NCBI GenBank assembly: GCA_964019425.1
Contig: OZ025848.1
Coordinates: 248,001 to 312,000 of the forward strand
DNA: 64,000 bases
Direction of reading: 5' to 3'
Source: Flectonema sp. DT1601
Taxonomy: Eukaryota; Euglenozoa; Diplonemea; Diplonemida; Diplonemidae
Shown here: positions 41,521 to 54,866 of the stretch, piece by piece
Position numbering within the stretch: position 1 is the first letter of the stretch
Layout of the letters: the number at the start of each line of letters is the position of its first letter
Notes under the pieces: model-generated
Told to the model about the DNA's origin: nothing
What the model saw: the letters and a program-made list of their open reading frames with translations, nothing else
Databases searched by the model: none
Program-made: the position numbers and the translations under genes

Positions 41521-44500
41521 AAACAATCAGTTTAGCGTCTCGATCGGGACGGAAAATAGAAATTAATCGACATAGTCGATCGATAGAAAAAAAAACAATG
41601 ATAACATTGTTTATTCATTTTTTTTTTTTTTTTTTTTTTTAAATCCTTTTAATTATTTTAAAGAAAAAACAATCAGTTTAGCGTCTTGACCAGGACGGAA
41701 AATAGAAAGTGATCGACATAGTCGATCGATAAAAAAACAATGATAACATTGTTTATTCTTTTTTTTTTTTTTTTTTAAATTCTTATTATTTATTTTTTAA
41801 AGAAAAAAAAACGGAAAATAAAAATTAGTCGACAAAGTCGAACGATAAAAAAAAAAAAAAAAAACAATGATAACATTGTTTATTCTTTTTTTTTTTTTTT
41901 TTTTTTTTTTATATTCTTTTTTATTAATTTTGAAAAAAAAAAACAATCAGTTTAGCGTCTTGACCAGGACGGAAAATAGAAAGTAATCGACATAGTCGAT
42001 CGATAAAAAAACAATGATAACATTGTTTAATCTTTTTTTTTTTAATTTTTTTTTTATTTATTTTTTAAAGAAAAAAAAAACGGAAAATAGAAATTAGTCG
42101 ACAAAGTCGAACGATAAAAAAACAATGATAACATTGTTTATTCTTTTTTTTTTATTTTTTTTATATTTTTTTTTTTTAATTAATTTTGAAAAAAAAAAAC
42201 AATCAGTTTAGCGTCTTGACCAGGACGGAAAATAGAAAGCGATCGACATAGTCGATCGATAAGAAAACAATGATAACATTGTTTATTCTTTTTATTATTT
42301 TAAATTCTTTTTATTTATTTTTTAAAGAAAAAAAACTGAAAATAGAAATTAGTCGACAAAGTCGAACGATAAAAAAAAACAATGATAACATTGTTTATTC
42401 TTTTTTTTGTATTTTTTTATATTCTTTTTTATTAATTTTGAAAAAAAAAAAAAAACAATCAGTTTAGCGTCTTGACCAGGACGGAAAATAGAAAGTGATC
42501 GACATAGTCGATCGATAAAAAAAAAAACAATGATAATATTGTTTATTCTTTTTTTTTTTTTTTTTTTAAATTCTTTTTATTTATTTTTTAAAAAAAAAAA
42601 ATGGAAAATAGAAAATAGTCAACAAAGTCGAACGATAAAAAAAAACAATGATAACATTGTTTATTCTATTTTTTTATTTTTTTTTTTTTTTCTATTCTTT
42701 TTTATTAATTTTGAAAAAAAAAAAACAATCAGTTTAGCGTCTTGACCAGGACGGAAAATAGAAAGCGATCGACATAGTCGATCGATAAGAAAACAATGAT
42801 AACATTGTTTATTCTTTTTATTATTTTAAATTCTTTTTATTTATTTTTTAAAGAAAAAAAACGGAAAATAGAAATTAGTCGACAAAGTCGAACGATAAAA
42901 AAAAACAATGATAACATTGTTTATTCTTTTTTTTGTATTTTTTTATATTCTTTTTTATTAATTTTGAAAAAAAAAAAAAACAATCAGTTTAGCGTCTTGA
43001 CCAGGACGGAAAATAGAAAGTGATCGACATAGTCGATCGATAAAAAAAAAAACAATGATAATATTGTTTATTCTTTTTTTTTTTTTTTTTTTTAAATTCT
43101 TTTTATTTATTTTTTAAAAAAAAAAAAATGGAAAATAGAAAATAGTCAACAAAGTCGAACGATAAAAAAAAACAATGATAACATTGTTTATTCTATTTTT
43201 TTATTTTTTTTTTTTTTTCTATTCTTTTTTATTAATTTTGAAAAAAAAAAAACAATCAGTTTAGCGTCTTGACCAGGACGGAAAATAGAAAGTAATCGAC
43301 ATAGTCGATCGATAAAAAAAACAATGATAACATTGTTTATTCTTTTTTTTTTTTTTTTAAATTCTTTTTATTTATTTTTTAAAAAGAAAAAAAACGGAAA
43401 ATAGAAATTAGTCAACAAAGTCGAACGATAAAAAAAAAAACAATGATAACATTGTTTATTCTTTTTTTTTTTATTTTTTTTATATTCTTTTTTATTAATT
43501 TTGAAGAAAAATAACAATCAGTTTAGCGTCTTGACCAGGACGGAAAATAGAAAGCGATCGACATAGTCGATCGATAAGAAAACAATGATAACATTGTTTA
43601 TTCTTTTTATTATTTTAAATTCTTTTTATTTATTTTTTAAAGAAAAAAAACTGAAAATAGAAATTAGTCGACAAAGTCGAACGATAAAAAAAAACAATGA
43701 TAACATTGTTTATTCTTTTTTTTGTATTTTTTTATATTCTTTTTTATTAATTTTGAAAAAAAAAAAAAAACAATCAGTTTAGCGTCTTGACCAGGACGGA
43801 AAATAGAAAGTGATCGACATAGTCGATCGATAAAAAAAAAAACAATGATAATATTGTTTATTCTTTTTTTTTTTTTTTTTTTAAATTCTTTTTATTTATT
43901 TTTTAAAAAAAAAAAATGGAAAATAGAAAATAGTCAACAAAGTCGAACGATAAAAAAAAACAATGATAACATTGTTTATTCTATTTTTTTATTTTTTTTT
44001 TTTTTTCTATTCTTTTTTATTAATTTTGAAAAAAAAAAAACAATCAGTTTAGCGTCTTGACCAGGACGGAAAATAGAAAGCGATCGACATAGTCGATCGA
44101 TAAGAAAACAATGATAACATTGTTTATTCTTTTTATTATTTTAAATTCTTTTTATTTATTTTTTAAAGAAAAAAAACGGAAAATAGAAATTAGTCGACAA
44201 AGTCGAACGATAAAAAAAAACAATGATAACATTGTTTATTCTTTTTTTTGTATTTTTTTATATTCTTTTTTATTAATTTTGAAAAAAAAAAAAAACAATC
44301 AGTTTAGCGTCTTGACCAGGACGGAAAATAGAAAGTGATCGACATAGTCGATCGATAAAAAAAAAAACAATGATAATATTGTTTATTCTTTTTTTTTTTT
44401 TTTTTTTTAAATTCTTTTTATTTATTTTTTAAAAAAAAAAAAATGGAAAATAGAAAATAGTCAACAAAGTCGAACGATAAAAAAAAACAATGATAACATT

Positions 44501-45818
44501 GTTTATTCTATTTTTTTATTTTTTTTTTTTTTTCTATTCTTTTTTATTAATTTTGAAAAAAAAAAAACAATCAGTTTAGCGTCTTGACCAGGACGGAAAA
44601 TAGAAAGTAATCGACATAGTCGATCGATAAAAAAAACAATGATAACATTGTTTATTCTTTTTTTTTTTTTTTTAAATTCTTTTTATTTATTTTTTAAAAA
44701 GAAAAAAAACGGAAAATAGAAATTAGTCAACAAAGTCGAACGATAAAAAAAAAAACAATGATAACATTGTTTATTCTTTTTTTTTTTATTTTTTTTATAT
44801 TCTTTTTTATTAATTTTGAAGAAAAATAACAATCAGTTTAGCGTCTTGACCAGGACGGAAAATAGAAAGTGGTCGACATAGTCGATCGATAAAAAAACAA
44901 TGATAACATTGTTTATTCTTTTTTTTTTATTTTTAAAGAAAAAAAAACGGAAAATAGAAATTAGTCGACAAAGTCGAACGATAAAAAAAACAATGATAAC
45001 ATTGTTTATTCTTTTTTTTATTTTTTTTTTATATTCTTTTTTATTAATTTTGAAAAAAAAAAAAACAATCAGTTTAGCGTCTTGACCAGGACGGAAAATA
45101 GGAAGTAATCGACATAGTCGATCGATAAAAAAAACAATGATAACATTGTTTATTCTTTTTTTTTATTTTAAATTCTTTTTATTTATTTTTTAAAGAAAAG
45201 AAACGGAAAATAGAAATTAGTCGACAAAGTCGAACGATAAAAAAACAATGATAACATTGTTTATTCTTTTTTTTTTTTTTTTTTTTATTTCTTTTTATTT
45301 ATTAAAAAAAAAAAAAAAAACAATCAGTTCAGCGTCTTGACCAGGACGGAAAATAGAAAGTGATCGACATAGTCGATCGATAAAAAAAACAATGATAACA
45401 TTGTTTATTCTTTTTTTTTATTTTAAATTCTTTTTATTTATTTTTTAAAGAAAAAAAAACGGAAAATAGAAATTAGTCGACAAAGTCGAACGATAAAAAA
45501 AAACAATGATAACATTGTTTATTCTTTTTTTTATTTTTTTTTTTTATTCTTTTTTATTAGTTTTGAAAAAAAAAAAAAATCAGTTTAGCGTCTTGACCAG
45601 GACGGAAAATAGAAAGTAATCGACATAGTCGATCGATAAAAAAAACAATGATAACATTGTTTATTCTTTTTTTTTATTTTAAATTCTTTTTATTTATTTT
45701 TTAAAGAAAAAAACTGAAAATAGAAATTAGTCGACAAAGTCGAACGATAAAAAAAACAATGATAACATTGTTTATTCTTTTTTTTTATTTTAAATTCTTT
45801 TTATTTATTTTTTAACAG
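41521..45818 (+). repeat. Hairpin array 2 (longest, with higher-order repeat)
   Basis: Roughly 34 alpha/beta units. About 42180-43500 is repeated at 43500-44815 with a period of 1,315 bp and hardly any change, down to the rare unit GAAGAAAAATAACAATC at both ends. The last unit runs into TTTTTTAACAG. Confidence 0.9.
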
Positions 45819-45898
45819 GAGTTAAGATCACTTACATGAGTTAACACAACACAGATACGAGAGTCGCAAACTGAGGTAACACTACCAATTCAACTTTT
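45812..45898 (+). repeat. Short end of module F, reverse, starting at an acceptor-like AACAG
   Basis: GAGTTAAGATCACTTACATG to CACTACCAATTCAA is the reverse complement of 31612-31690. It lies directly after the array and about 300 bp before the reverse-transcriptase frame. Confidence 0.8.
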
Positions 45899-46195
45899 TG
45901 TGGAGCTATCCACTCTGAGGTCTTTTTAGGCCCCTCTATCTCCTTTGCTTTATAAGACCCAATGTTTCTTCTCATCCAATTGCTTTTCTCAAGTTGCCTC
46001 TTCGGCATTCATTTGCCAACCACATTATTTATCAAAATATATATTATAAACAAGTAGTTACTCCGATTTTTCTGTTTTAGAGCGTAGCTCGTTTTCCTTT
46101 AAACAGTATTTACCAAAAAAAAAACTCTAGGGTTAGCTGCCCGAAATTAAAAAAAAAAGGAATAGTTTAAAAAAAAAGATCTTAACTCATCGATA

Positions 46196-48460
46196 TTGTT
46201 TCTGAGCCATTCTCTTTTCTATTTTTTTTTTTTTTTTATTATTGCTACTTCACAACAAAAAAAAAAAGAAACACCGGGCCGGCGGTGTCATAAAGATACT
46301 GGCAACCATCTCTCAGCCAACCCAGCCCCCGAGGCTTTGCAAGAGGCTATTTCGAGATCGGCTCTGGATGGGGATAAAACTTTAGTAGCCAAATGTCCTT
46401 TATGTTTTGAGACATACCTCAAAGGTCCAGTTGCGCATTTTAGACGTAACTGTAAGTTTAGTAAGGAATTTAAGGACTATAAGTCACGTTTTCCCCCATC
46501 TACCCACTCCCAAGTTAAAGATTGTTACCACTTACCTTGTCCAGATTGTGGTAAGCTTTTCAAAAGTATCGCTACGAGAGCGAAACACTGTGTTAACGGT
46601 ACATGTAAAGGTACACCTCTGTCTCCCCTCACAGGGAATAATTCAGACCTGGAACCTCCCTTTGTAGGAGAATCTGTAGATTTTAAAACTTCACAAACAG
46701 CTTTCGTTCCTTATAACTCTACAACACCCACTTTTACCCCGTTACACCCGTCTCGTCTCAAATTCCGATCTTTTGGAACTGAATGGAAGGACATCGACGT
46801 TTCTGCTGCAGAAAAACTTCAAACTTTCTCCGTCGAAACAGAAAACTCTCCAAAACCTGCCGACCAACTTGATAAACTACTCAAAACGGTTTATCAAATA
46901 TGTAGCGGTTTCTTTGAAGAAACAAAGCGGAATTTACCCCGCAAACAGAAATCAAGGGAAGAGGTCATCCTCGACCAAGAAAAACTTGAATGTCGTCTGG
47001 AAATGAAACAGCTAAGACAGGAGCTCCGCAAATCTGGGCCTTCTATAGAGAACGCTGTCAAATGGAAAGAGGCAAGAACGAGAATGAAAAGGATTTTCCG
47101 AATGTATCGGAATTTAGAAAAGAAAAATTTATTCAAAAAATTACAAGATAAATTTCGTCAAAATCCGTTTACTGCCATAAAAGAAGAACTCCAAAAAGAA
47201 GATCCTCAACCCCCCTCCCTTGATATTCCAGAGGAAAAAATAATTGAACATTTTAAAAACAATTATTGTGACAATGAAAAAAAAAAAACTGATTTCACCC
47301 ATCCCTCTTTTTTACCTAAGTCTGACTACAAGACAATGGATGATATCCAGTTCCCGAGCTTCGAACAGTTTGGTATTCTCTTATCAAAGAAAAAAAACAA
47401 ATGTGCCCCTGGTCCCAATTGCATACCTTATGTTGTATGGAAAAAGGTCCCAACTTTTATGGAAGCACTTTACAAGGTATTAAAGAGAATTTTCGAACTC
47501 AAGGCCTATCCGGATAGTTGGGGCTTAGCATTTGTAACAATGCTCCCAAAGCCCAACTCCGATGGGAAAGACATCTCGAAAACGAGACCGATAGCTGTGG
47601 GCAACTGCGACGGGAAAATTTTTAATACGGTTATTCAGGAAGCCGTCGCAAACCACACTCTTTCTAAATTTAATTTTCAAAAAGGCTTTAGGAAAGGTGT
47701 CTCTGGGTGTATCGAACATGCCACGATCACCTCAGAGATTTTTAAAGAAGTGAAAGCTCTACGGAAAAACCTAACAATTGTCTGGGTGGATTTGGCAGAT
47801 GCTTTCGGCTCAGTCAAACATCAATTAATTTTCTTTGCTTTAAAATATTTCGGAATTCACGAAAGAATAATCGGTTTCTATAAAAGGTATTATTCCTCCA
47901 TGCGCGTCCAAATCAGAGTTGGAGAAGGCCTGACGCCCACTATCCCTTTTGAAGTTGGTGTCTTTCAAGGCTGCGTTTCCTCCCCAACCCTTTTTAATTT
48001 GGTATTCCAACTACTGCTCTTTTCCTTAGCAGTTCATCAACAGGAAGCCTACGAGTTTAACAATAAATCCCTCCAACTATTAGTTGCAGCTTTTGCTGAT
48101 GATTTACAACTTACCACGTCATCAAAGGCGGGGGCAAAATTGCTAATCAAGTCGCTCGAACAGTTTCTTTCCTGGTCTCGTGGTATGAAAGCGAAACCCC
48201 AGAAATGCATTGCCCACAGCTTTGTACAAGGGAAACCAGCGAACCCGGACCTGAAGATTAACAATGTTCCGATTACGAATCTCCAGGAAGCTGGAGAGTT
48301 CAAATACCTCGGGCGTTGGTTTGAGCCGAACGCCAAAGAACAGAAATTGCAAGAGCGCCTGACCACTTTTACCAGGAATTTTTTAAAAAAGTCGACGCCA
48401 TGCCACTATATGGGTCTCAGAAGGCTTGGTCTGTCCAACACTTGTTATTGTCAAGGTTAA
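46196..48460 (+). CDS. RLE-class LINE: N-terminal zinc fingers and reverse transcriptase
   Basis: A 754-codon frame opened here by TTG. No ATG lies before the zinc fingers, so the true N-terminus is unresolved. Fingers: CPLCFETYLKGPVAHFRRNC and CPDCGKLFKSIATRAKHC, as in R2/NeSL-type elements. RT motifs: APGPNCIPYVVWKK, IVWVDLADAFGSVKH, GVFQGCVSSPTLFN, and the catalytic AFADDLQL (Asp635, Asp636). The thumb continues (FKYLGRWFEPNA) until about 48396, where a frameshift moves coding to the frame at 48400. The polypeptide lacks the C-terminal zinc finger and endonuclease, which lie separately at 54811. RNA-templated insertion by target-primed reverse transcription is the known mode of such elements. 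Confidence 0.88.
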   Translation: MFLSHSLFYFFFFFIIATSQQKKKETPGRRCHKDTGNHLSANPAPEALQEAISRSALDGDKTLVAKCPLCFETYLKGPVAHFRRNCKFSKEFKDYKSRFPPSTHSQVKDCYHLPCPDCGKLFKSIATRAKHCVNGTCKGTPLSPLTGNNSDLEPPFVGESVDFKTSQTAFVPYNSTTPTFTPLHPSRLKFRSFGTEWKDIDVSAAEKLQTFSVETENSPKPADQLDKLLKTVYQICSGFFEETKRNLPRKQKSREEVILDQEKLECRLEMKQLRQELRKSGPSIENAVKWKEARTRMKRIFRMYRNLEKKNLFKKLQDKFRQNPFTAIKEELQKEDPQPPSLDIPEEKIIEHFKNNYCDNEKKKTDFTHPSFLPKSDYKTMDDIQFPSFEQFGILLSKKKNKCAPGPNCIPYVVWKKVPTFMEALYKVLKRIFELKAYPDSWGLAFVTMLPKPNSDGKDISKTRPIAVGNCDGKIFNTVIQEAVANHTLSKFNFQKGFRKGVSGCIEHATITSEIFKEVKALRKNLTIVWVDLADAFGSVKHQLIFFALKYFGIHERIIGFYKRYYSSMRVQIRVGEGLTPTIPFEVGVFQGCVSSPTLFNLVFQLLLFSLAVHQQEAYEFNNKSLQLLVAAFADDLQLTTSSKAGAKLLIKSLEQFLSWSRGMKAKPQKCIAHSFVQGKPANPDLKINNVPITNLQEAGEFKYLGRWFEPNAKEQKLQERLTTFTRNFLKKSTPCHYMGLRRLGLSNTCYCQG

Positions 48461-48624
48461 CATGGAGTTTAATGATCCATGACTTATCTCTCCCTTTTGC
48501 CAAAAAAATGGACAAAATTATTAAACCTTTTTTGAAGAAATGGTGGGGATTTGTCCGCTCTGCGAACACAGTCATCCTTTTTACCGGTTCAAAGAACACT
48601 GTTGGTCTCAGACACAAAAGAGTT
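48400..48624 (+). pseudogene. Continuation of the LINE RT thumb in another frame
   Basis: MPLYGSQKAWSVQHLLLSRL...KKWWGFVRSANTVILFTG...VGLRHKRVEF is the end of an R2-like RT/thumb, displaced by one frameshift near 48396. It is cut at 48625, where module G begins; the last codons VEF run into GAATTTCG. The next expected residues resemble the opening of the frame at 54811. Confidence 0.8.
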
Positions 48625-49021
48625 GAATTTCGAAAAGGTGGGAAGTAACGGACTGGGAGCTTTTGGCTCCTGCCCTATTCCCGATGTAAACTTTCTTTTT
48701 ATTTTTTTTTTTTTTTTTTAACAGGCCCAAAGGGCGACAATGATGGTTGCTGACCAAGGAATAATATTCAAATGAATTTTCGTTTCAAAGAAACGAACAG
48801 AATTAAGAGAGAGGTAGAGAAAAAAAAAAAAAAAAAAAAAGAAAGAATAGAAAAAAAATATGAAGAGGAAATAATCAAACATGAAAAAAAAAAAAAATAA
48901 ATAAAATATAAATAAAAAACGTTGTATGAAAAAGGAAAAAAAGAAAAAAAAAGACCAGAAAAGGAAAGAGAAAATGAAAAGGTATAATATTATTGTGGGG
49001 ATATGAGGATAGCAGGGAGAT

Positions 49022-49061
<40 letters not shown>

Positions 49062-49080
49062 TTATTATTTAAAAAAAGGA
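48625..49080 (+). repeat. Module G, forward copy
   Basis: Starts GAATTTCGAAAAGGTGGG, the most diverged start of the set. Otherwise it has the same hairpins and the AACAG plus 11-codon frame. Confidence 0.87.
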
Positions 49081-49885
49081 AACAATCAGTTTAGCGTCTC
49101 GATCAGGACGGAAAATAGAAATTAATCGACATAGTCGATCGATAGAAAAAAAACAATGATAACATTGTTTATTCCTTTTTTTTTTTTTTTTTTTATTCTT
49201 TTTATTTATTTTTAAAGAAAAAACAATCAGTTTAGCGTCCTGACCAGGACGGAAAATTGAAAGTGATCGACATAGTCGATCGATAGAAAAAAAACAATGA
49301 TAACATTGTTTATTCTTTTTTTTTTTTTTTTTTTTTTTTAAATCCTTTTAATTATTTTAAAGAAAAAACAATCAGTTTAGCGTCTTGACCAGGGCGGAAA
49401 ATAGAAAGTAATCGACATAGTCGATCGTTAAAAAAAAAACAATGATAACATTGTTTATTCCTTTTTTTTTTTTTTTTTTTATTCTTTTTATTTATTTTTA
49501 AAGAAAAAACAATCAGTTTAGCGTCCTGACCAGGACGGAAAATTGAAAGTGATCGACATAGTCGATCGATAGAAAAAAAACAATGATAACATTGTTTATT
49601 CTTTTTTTTTTTTTTTTTTTTTTTTAAATCCTTTTAATTATTTTAAAGAAAAAACAATCAGTTTAGCGTCTTGACCAGGGCGGAAAATAGAAAGTAATCG
49701 ACATAGTCGATCGTTAAAAAAAAAACAATGATAACATTGTTTATTCCTTTTTTTTTTTTTTTTTTTTTTATTCTTTTTATTTATTTTTAAAGAAAAAACC
49801 ATCAGTTTAGCGTCCTGACCAGGACGGAAAATTGAAAGTGATCGACATAGTCGATCGATAAAAAAACAATGATAACATTGTTTAT

Positions 49886-49923
<38 letters not shown>

Positions 49924-50697
49924 CTTTTAATTATTTTTTAAAGAAAAAACAATCAGTTTAGCGTCTTGACCAGGACGGAAAATAGAAAGTGATCGACATA
50001 GTCGATCGATAAAAAACAATGATAACATTGTTTATTCTTTTTTTTTTTTTTTTTTTTTTTAATCCTTTTTATTATTTTAAAGAAAAAACAATCAGTTTAG
50101 CGTCTTGACCAGGACGGAAAATAGAAAGTGATCGACATAGTCGATCGATAAAAAAACAATGATAACATTGTTTATTCTTTTTTTTTTTTTTTTTTTAAAT
50201 TCTTTTTATTTATTTTTAAAGAAAAAAAAACGGAAAATAAAAATTAGTCGACAAAGTCGAACGATAAAAAAAAAACAATGATAACATTGTTTATTCTTTT
50301 TTTTTTTGTTTTTTTTTTATTCTTTTTTATTAATTTTGAAAAAAAAACAATCAGTTTAGCGTCTTGACTAGGACGGAAAATAGAAAGTAATCGACATAGT
50401 CGATCGATAAAAAAAAACAATGATAACATTGTTTACTCTTTTTTTTTTTTTTTTTTTTAAATTCTTTTTATTTTAAAAAGAAAAAAAACGGAAAATAGAA
50501 ATTAGTCGACAAAGTCGAACGATAAAAAAAAAACAATGATAACATTGTTTATTCTTTTTTTTTTATTTTTTTTTTTTATATTCTTTTTTATTAATTTTGA
50601 AAAAAAAACAATCAGTTTAGCGTCTTGACCAGGACGGAAAATAGAAAGTGATCGACATAGTCGATCGATAAAAAAAAACAATGATAACATTGTTTAT

Positions 50698-50733
<36 letters not shown>

Positions 50734-51258
50734 CTTTTTTTTTTTTTAAAGAAAAAACAATCAGTTTAGCGTCTTGACCAGGACGGAAAATAGAAAGTAA
50801 TCGACATAGTCGATCGATAAAAAAAACAATGATAACATTGTTTATTCTTTTTTTTTTTTTTTAAATCTTTTTATTTATTTTTTAAAAAGAAAAAAAAAAA
50901 CGGAAAATAGAAATTAGTCAACAACGTCGAACGATAAAAAAAAAACAATGATAACATTGTTTATTCTTTTTTTTTTATTTTTTTTTGTATTCTTTTTTTA
51001 TTAATTTTGAAAAAAAAACAATCAGTTTTGCGTCTTGACCAGGACGGAAAATAGAAAGTGATCGACATAGTCGATCGATAAAAAAACAATGATAACATTG
51101 TTTATTCTTTTTTTTTTTTTTGTTTTTTTTTTTTTTTTTAAATCCTTTTTATTATTTTTAAAGAAAAAACAATCAGTTTAGCGTCTTGACCAGGACGAAA
51201 AATAGAAAGTGATCGACATAGTCGATCGATAAAATAAAACAATGATAACATTGTTTAT

Positions 51259-51291
<33 letters not shown>

Positions 51292-52683
51292 CTTTTTATT
51301 ATTTTTAAAGAAAAAACAATCAGTTTAGCGTCTTGACCAGGACGAAAAATAGAAAGTGATCGACATAGTCGATCGATAAAAAAACAATGATAACATTGTT
51401 TATTCTTTTTTTTTTTTTTTTTTTTTTTTTAAATCCTTCTTTTTATTTTTTAAAGAAAAAACAATCAGTTTAGCGTCTTGACCAGGACGGAAAATAGAAA
51501 GTAATCGACATAGTCGATCGATAAAATAAAAACAATGATAGCATTGTTTATTCCTTTTTTTTTTTTTTTATTCTTTTTATTTATTTTTAAAGAAAAAACA
51601 ATCAGTTTAGCGTCCTGACCAGGACGGGAAATAGAAAGTGATCGACATAGTCGATCGATAAAAAAACAATGATAACATTGTTTATTCTTTTTTTTTTTTT
51701 TTTTTTTTTTTTTATTCTTTTTATTTATTTTTTAAAGAAAAAACATCAGTTTAGCGTCTTGACCAGGACGGAAAATAGAAATTAGTCGACAAAGTCGATC
51801 GATAACAAAACAATGATAACATTGTTTATTCTTTTTTTTTTTTTTTTTTTTTTTTTTATTCTTTTTATTTATTTTTTAAAGAAAAAACAATCAGTTTAGC
51901 GTCCTGACCAGGACGGAAAATAGAAAGTAATCGACATAGTCGATCGATAAAAAAAACAATGATAACATTGTTTAATCTTTTTTTTTTTTTTTTTTTTTTA
52001 TTCTTTTTATTTATTTAGAAAAAACAATCAGTTTAGCGTCTTGACCAGGACGGAAAATAGAAATTAGTCGACAAAGTCGATCGATAAAAAAACAATGATA
52101 ACATTGTTTATTCTTTTTTTTTTTTTTTTTTTTAAATTCTTTTTATTTATTTTTTAAAGAAAAAAAAAAACGGAAAATAGAAATTAGTCGACAAAGTCGA
52201 ACGATAAAAAAACAATGATAACATTGTTTATTCTTTTTTTTATTTTTTTTTTTTTTATTCTTTTTTGTTAATTTTGAAAAAAAAAAAAACAATCAGTTTA
52301 GCGTCTTGACCAGGACGGAAAATAGAAAGTAATCGACATAGTCGATCGATAAAAAAACAATGATAACATTGTTTATTCTTTTTTTTTTTTTTTTTTTTTT
52401 TAAATTCTTTTTATTTATTTTTTAAGAAGAAAAACGGAAAATAGAAATTAGTCGACAAAGTCGAACGATAAAAAAACAATGATAACATTGTTTATTCTTT
52501 TTTTTATTTTTTTTTTTATATTCTTTTTTATTAATTTTGAAAAAAAAAAAAAAAACAATCAGTTTAGCGTCTTGACCAGGACGGAAAATAGAAAGTAATC
52601 GACATAGTCGATCGATAAAAATACAATGATAACATTGTTTAATCTTTTATAATTTTTTATTTTTTTTTTTGTTTTAAAAAAAA
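49081..52683 (+). repeat. Hairpin array 3
   Basis: About 25 units, richer in alpha than array 2. Several keep the perfect palindrome CGTCCTGACCAGGACG. A segment near 49200-49800 repeats with a period of about 283 bp. Confidence 0.9.
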
Positions 52684-54866
52684 AAAAAAAACAAGCGGAA
52701 TTGATCATAATGGGTGGTAGGGGTTGTTATAACTTCGTTTGAAAATTCTTCTTTTTTGATTTCTTTTTTTTTTTCTTTTTACAGGAGTTAAGATCACTTT
52801 CAGGAGACAACACATTAACAAGAGCAGCAAGCAGAGTTGACACTATCAATTCAAATTTGAAATACCGGGAATTAATTTACAAGTAGGTATCTCAAGTGAC
52901 TTGGTATCTCTAGCGTGTCGGTATCTCTGGAGTGCTGGTATCTCGTATGTGCGTTGGTATCTCATGAGTGATGGTATCTCTTGTGCATTAGAGAAACGAA
53001 AAAGAATGTCATGACCATGACGGAAGAATTGAGGAATTGAGTTAACATGTTCAATTTAACTTATTTAAACTTTTTTTTTTTTTTTAACAGACCGTAACTA
53101 TTTGAAAATAAAATGTAGATGGGAAACAGTGAAAAGTAAAATGGATGATAAAATTAAATGAGAAATATGACATAACAGACCAGATAGAGAGTATTAAAAG
53201 GTAATTGAAAAGGAAAAGAGAAACTAGGTTAACACTTATTTAAAATTAAGACCGGTTAGTCAGTTTAAGGTCTTGACTAGGACCAACAAAAAAGAAAGAA
53301 AAAAAAATTAACGATCAAGCTGAGCTGATCTTGTTTTTATTACAAATAGGGGAGCGGGAGGGATGGAAGGAATAGAGGAAAAAAAAAGAAAAGGTTGATC
53401 AATTGGATCTGATCGTCGAGAAGAAGAAATTATTTTAAAGGTTGATCGGTATAGCCGATCGTTGAGAAAAATAAACAGATATAAATACAATCAATTTAAA
53501 TTAAAAAAAGAAAAAGAGATTAACGATCAAGCTGAGCTGATCTTGTTTTTATTACAAATAGGGGAGCGGGAGGGATGGAAGGAAAAGAGGAAAAAAAAAG
53601 AAAAGGTTGATCAATTGGATCTGATCGTCGAGAAGAAGAAATTATTTTAAAGGTTGATCGGTATAGCCGATCGTTGAGAAAAATAAACAGATATAAATAC
53701 AATCAGTTTAAATTAAAAAAAGAAAAAAAGATTAACGATCAAGCTGAGCTGATCTTGTTTTTATTACAAATAGGGGAGCGGGAGGGATGGAAGGAATAGA
53801 GGAAAAAAAAAAGAAAAGGTTGATCAATTGGATCTGATCGTCGAGAAGAAGAAATTATTTTAAAGGTTGATCGGTATAGCCGATCGTTGAGAAAAATAAA
53901 CAGATATAAATACAATCAGTTTAAATTAAAAAAAGAAAAAAAGATTAACGATCAAGCTGAGCTGATCTTGTTTTTATTACAAATAGGGGAGCGGGAGGGA
54001 TGGAAGGAATAGAGGAAAAAAAAAGAAAAGGTTGATCAATTGGATCTGATCGTCGAGAAGAAGAAATTATTTTAAAGGTTGATCGGTATAGCCGATCGTT
54101 GAGAAAAATAAACAGATATAAATACAATCAGTTTAAATTAAAAAAAGAAAAAGAGATTAACGATCAAGCTGAGCTGATCTTGTTTTTATTACAAATAGGG
54201 GAGCGGGAGGGATGGAAGGAATAGAGGAAAAAAAAAGAAAAGGTTGATCAATTGGATCTGATCGTCGAGAAGAAGAAATTATTTTAAAGGTTGATCGGTA
54301 TAGCCGATCGTCGAGAAAAATAAACAGATATAAATACAATCAGTTTAAATTAAAAAAAGAAAAAAAGATTAACGATCAAGCTGAGCTGATCTTGTTTTTA
54401 TTTAAAATTAGGGGAGCGGGAGGGATGGAAGGAATAAAGGAAAAAAAAAAAAAAAAAGGTCGATCAATTGGATCTGATCGTCGAGAAGAAGAAAACAATT
54501 ATTTATAAAAAAAAATGGTCGGTATAGCCGATCGTTGAGAAAAGAACAGATATAAATACAATCGGTTTTGGTGATCGACGAGTGGAGCGATCACTTGACA
54601 AGAAGGAAAAAGAAAGGACCGATTAATTGGGGCTTTGATTGTATTCCCAAGGCATGTTTTTTTTTTTTTTTTTTTTTATTATTCATTTACATTATTATTT
54701 TTTTTTTTTTTTTTTAAAATTAATAATCACATTTTGTTCAAAAATATTTCATATTAGAGTAAAAGAAAAAGAAAAAAAGAAATAAGAGAAAAAAAAAAAA
54801 AAAAAAACCATTGCTGGCCCCCTCACCACTCATAGAGGATGAGGAGGCCAGTAAGGCGCTATATAA
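52684..54866 (-). repeat. Module F, reverse copy (long form)
   Basis: Mirror of the forward copies. From left: AAGCGGAATTGATCATAATG, acceptor-like TTTTTACAG at 52784, reversed iterons (52886-52990), the GGTCTTGACTAGGACC piece, six 212-bp units (53290-54560), the GTGATCG/CGATCAC palindrome, and the A-run before the RLE frame. Its last 75 bp overlap the first codons of that frame. Confidence 0.85.
53290..54560 (-). repeat. 212-bp tandem repeat, six units
   Basis: Units start at about 53308, 53520, 53732, 53945, 54157 and 54369. Each holds GATCAAGCTGAGCTGATC, GGGGAGCGGGAGGGATGG, TTGATCAATTGGATCTGATC and the palindrome GATCGGYATAGCCGATC. Units are nearly identical, and only two to three are present in the forward F copies. 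Confidence 0.9.

Noticed and set aside
41439-45085. Many 60-75-residue frames of the type MITLFILF...KKKK in the arrays
   Set aside because: They are translations of T- and A-runs in tandem units and recur with the repeat period; no sign of coding selection.
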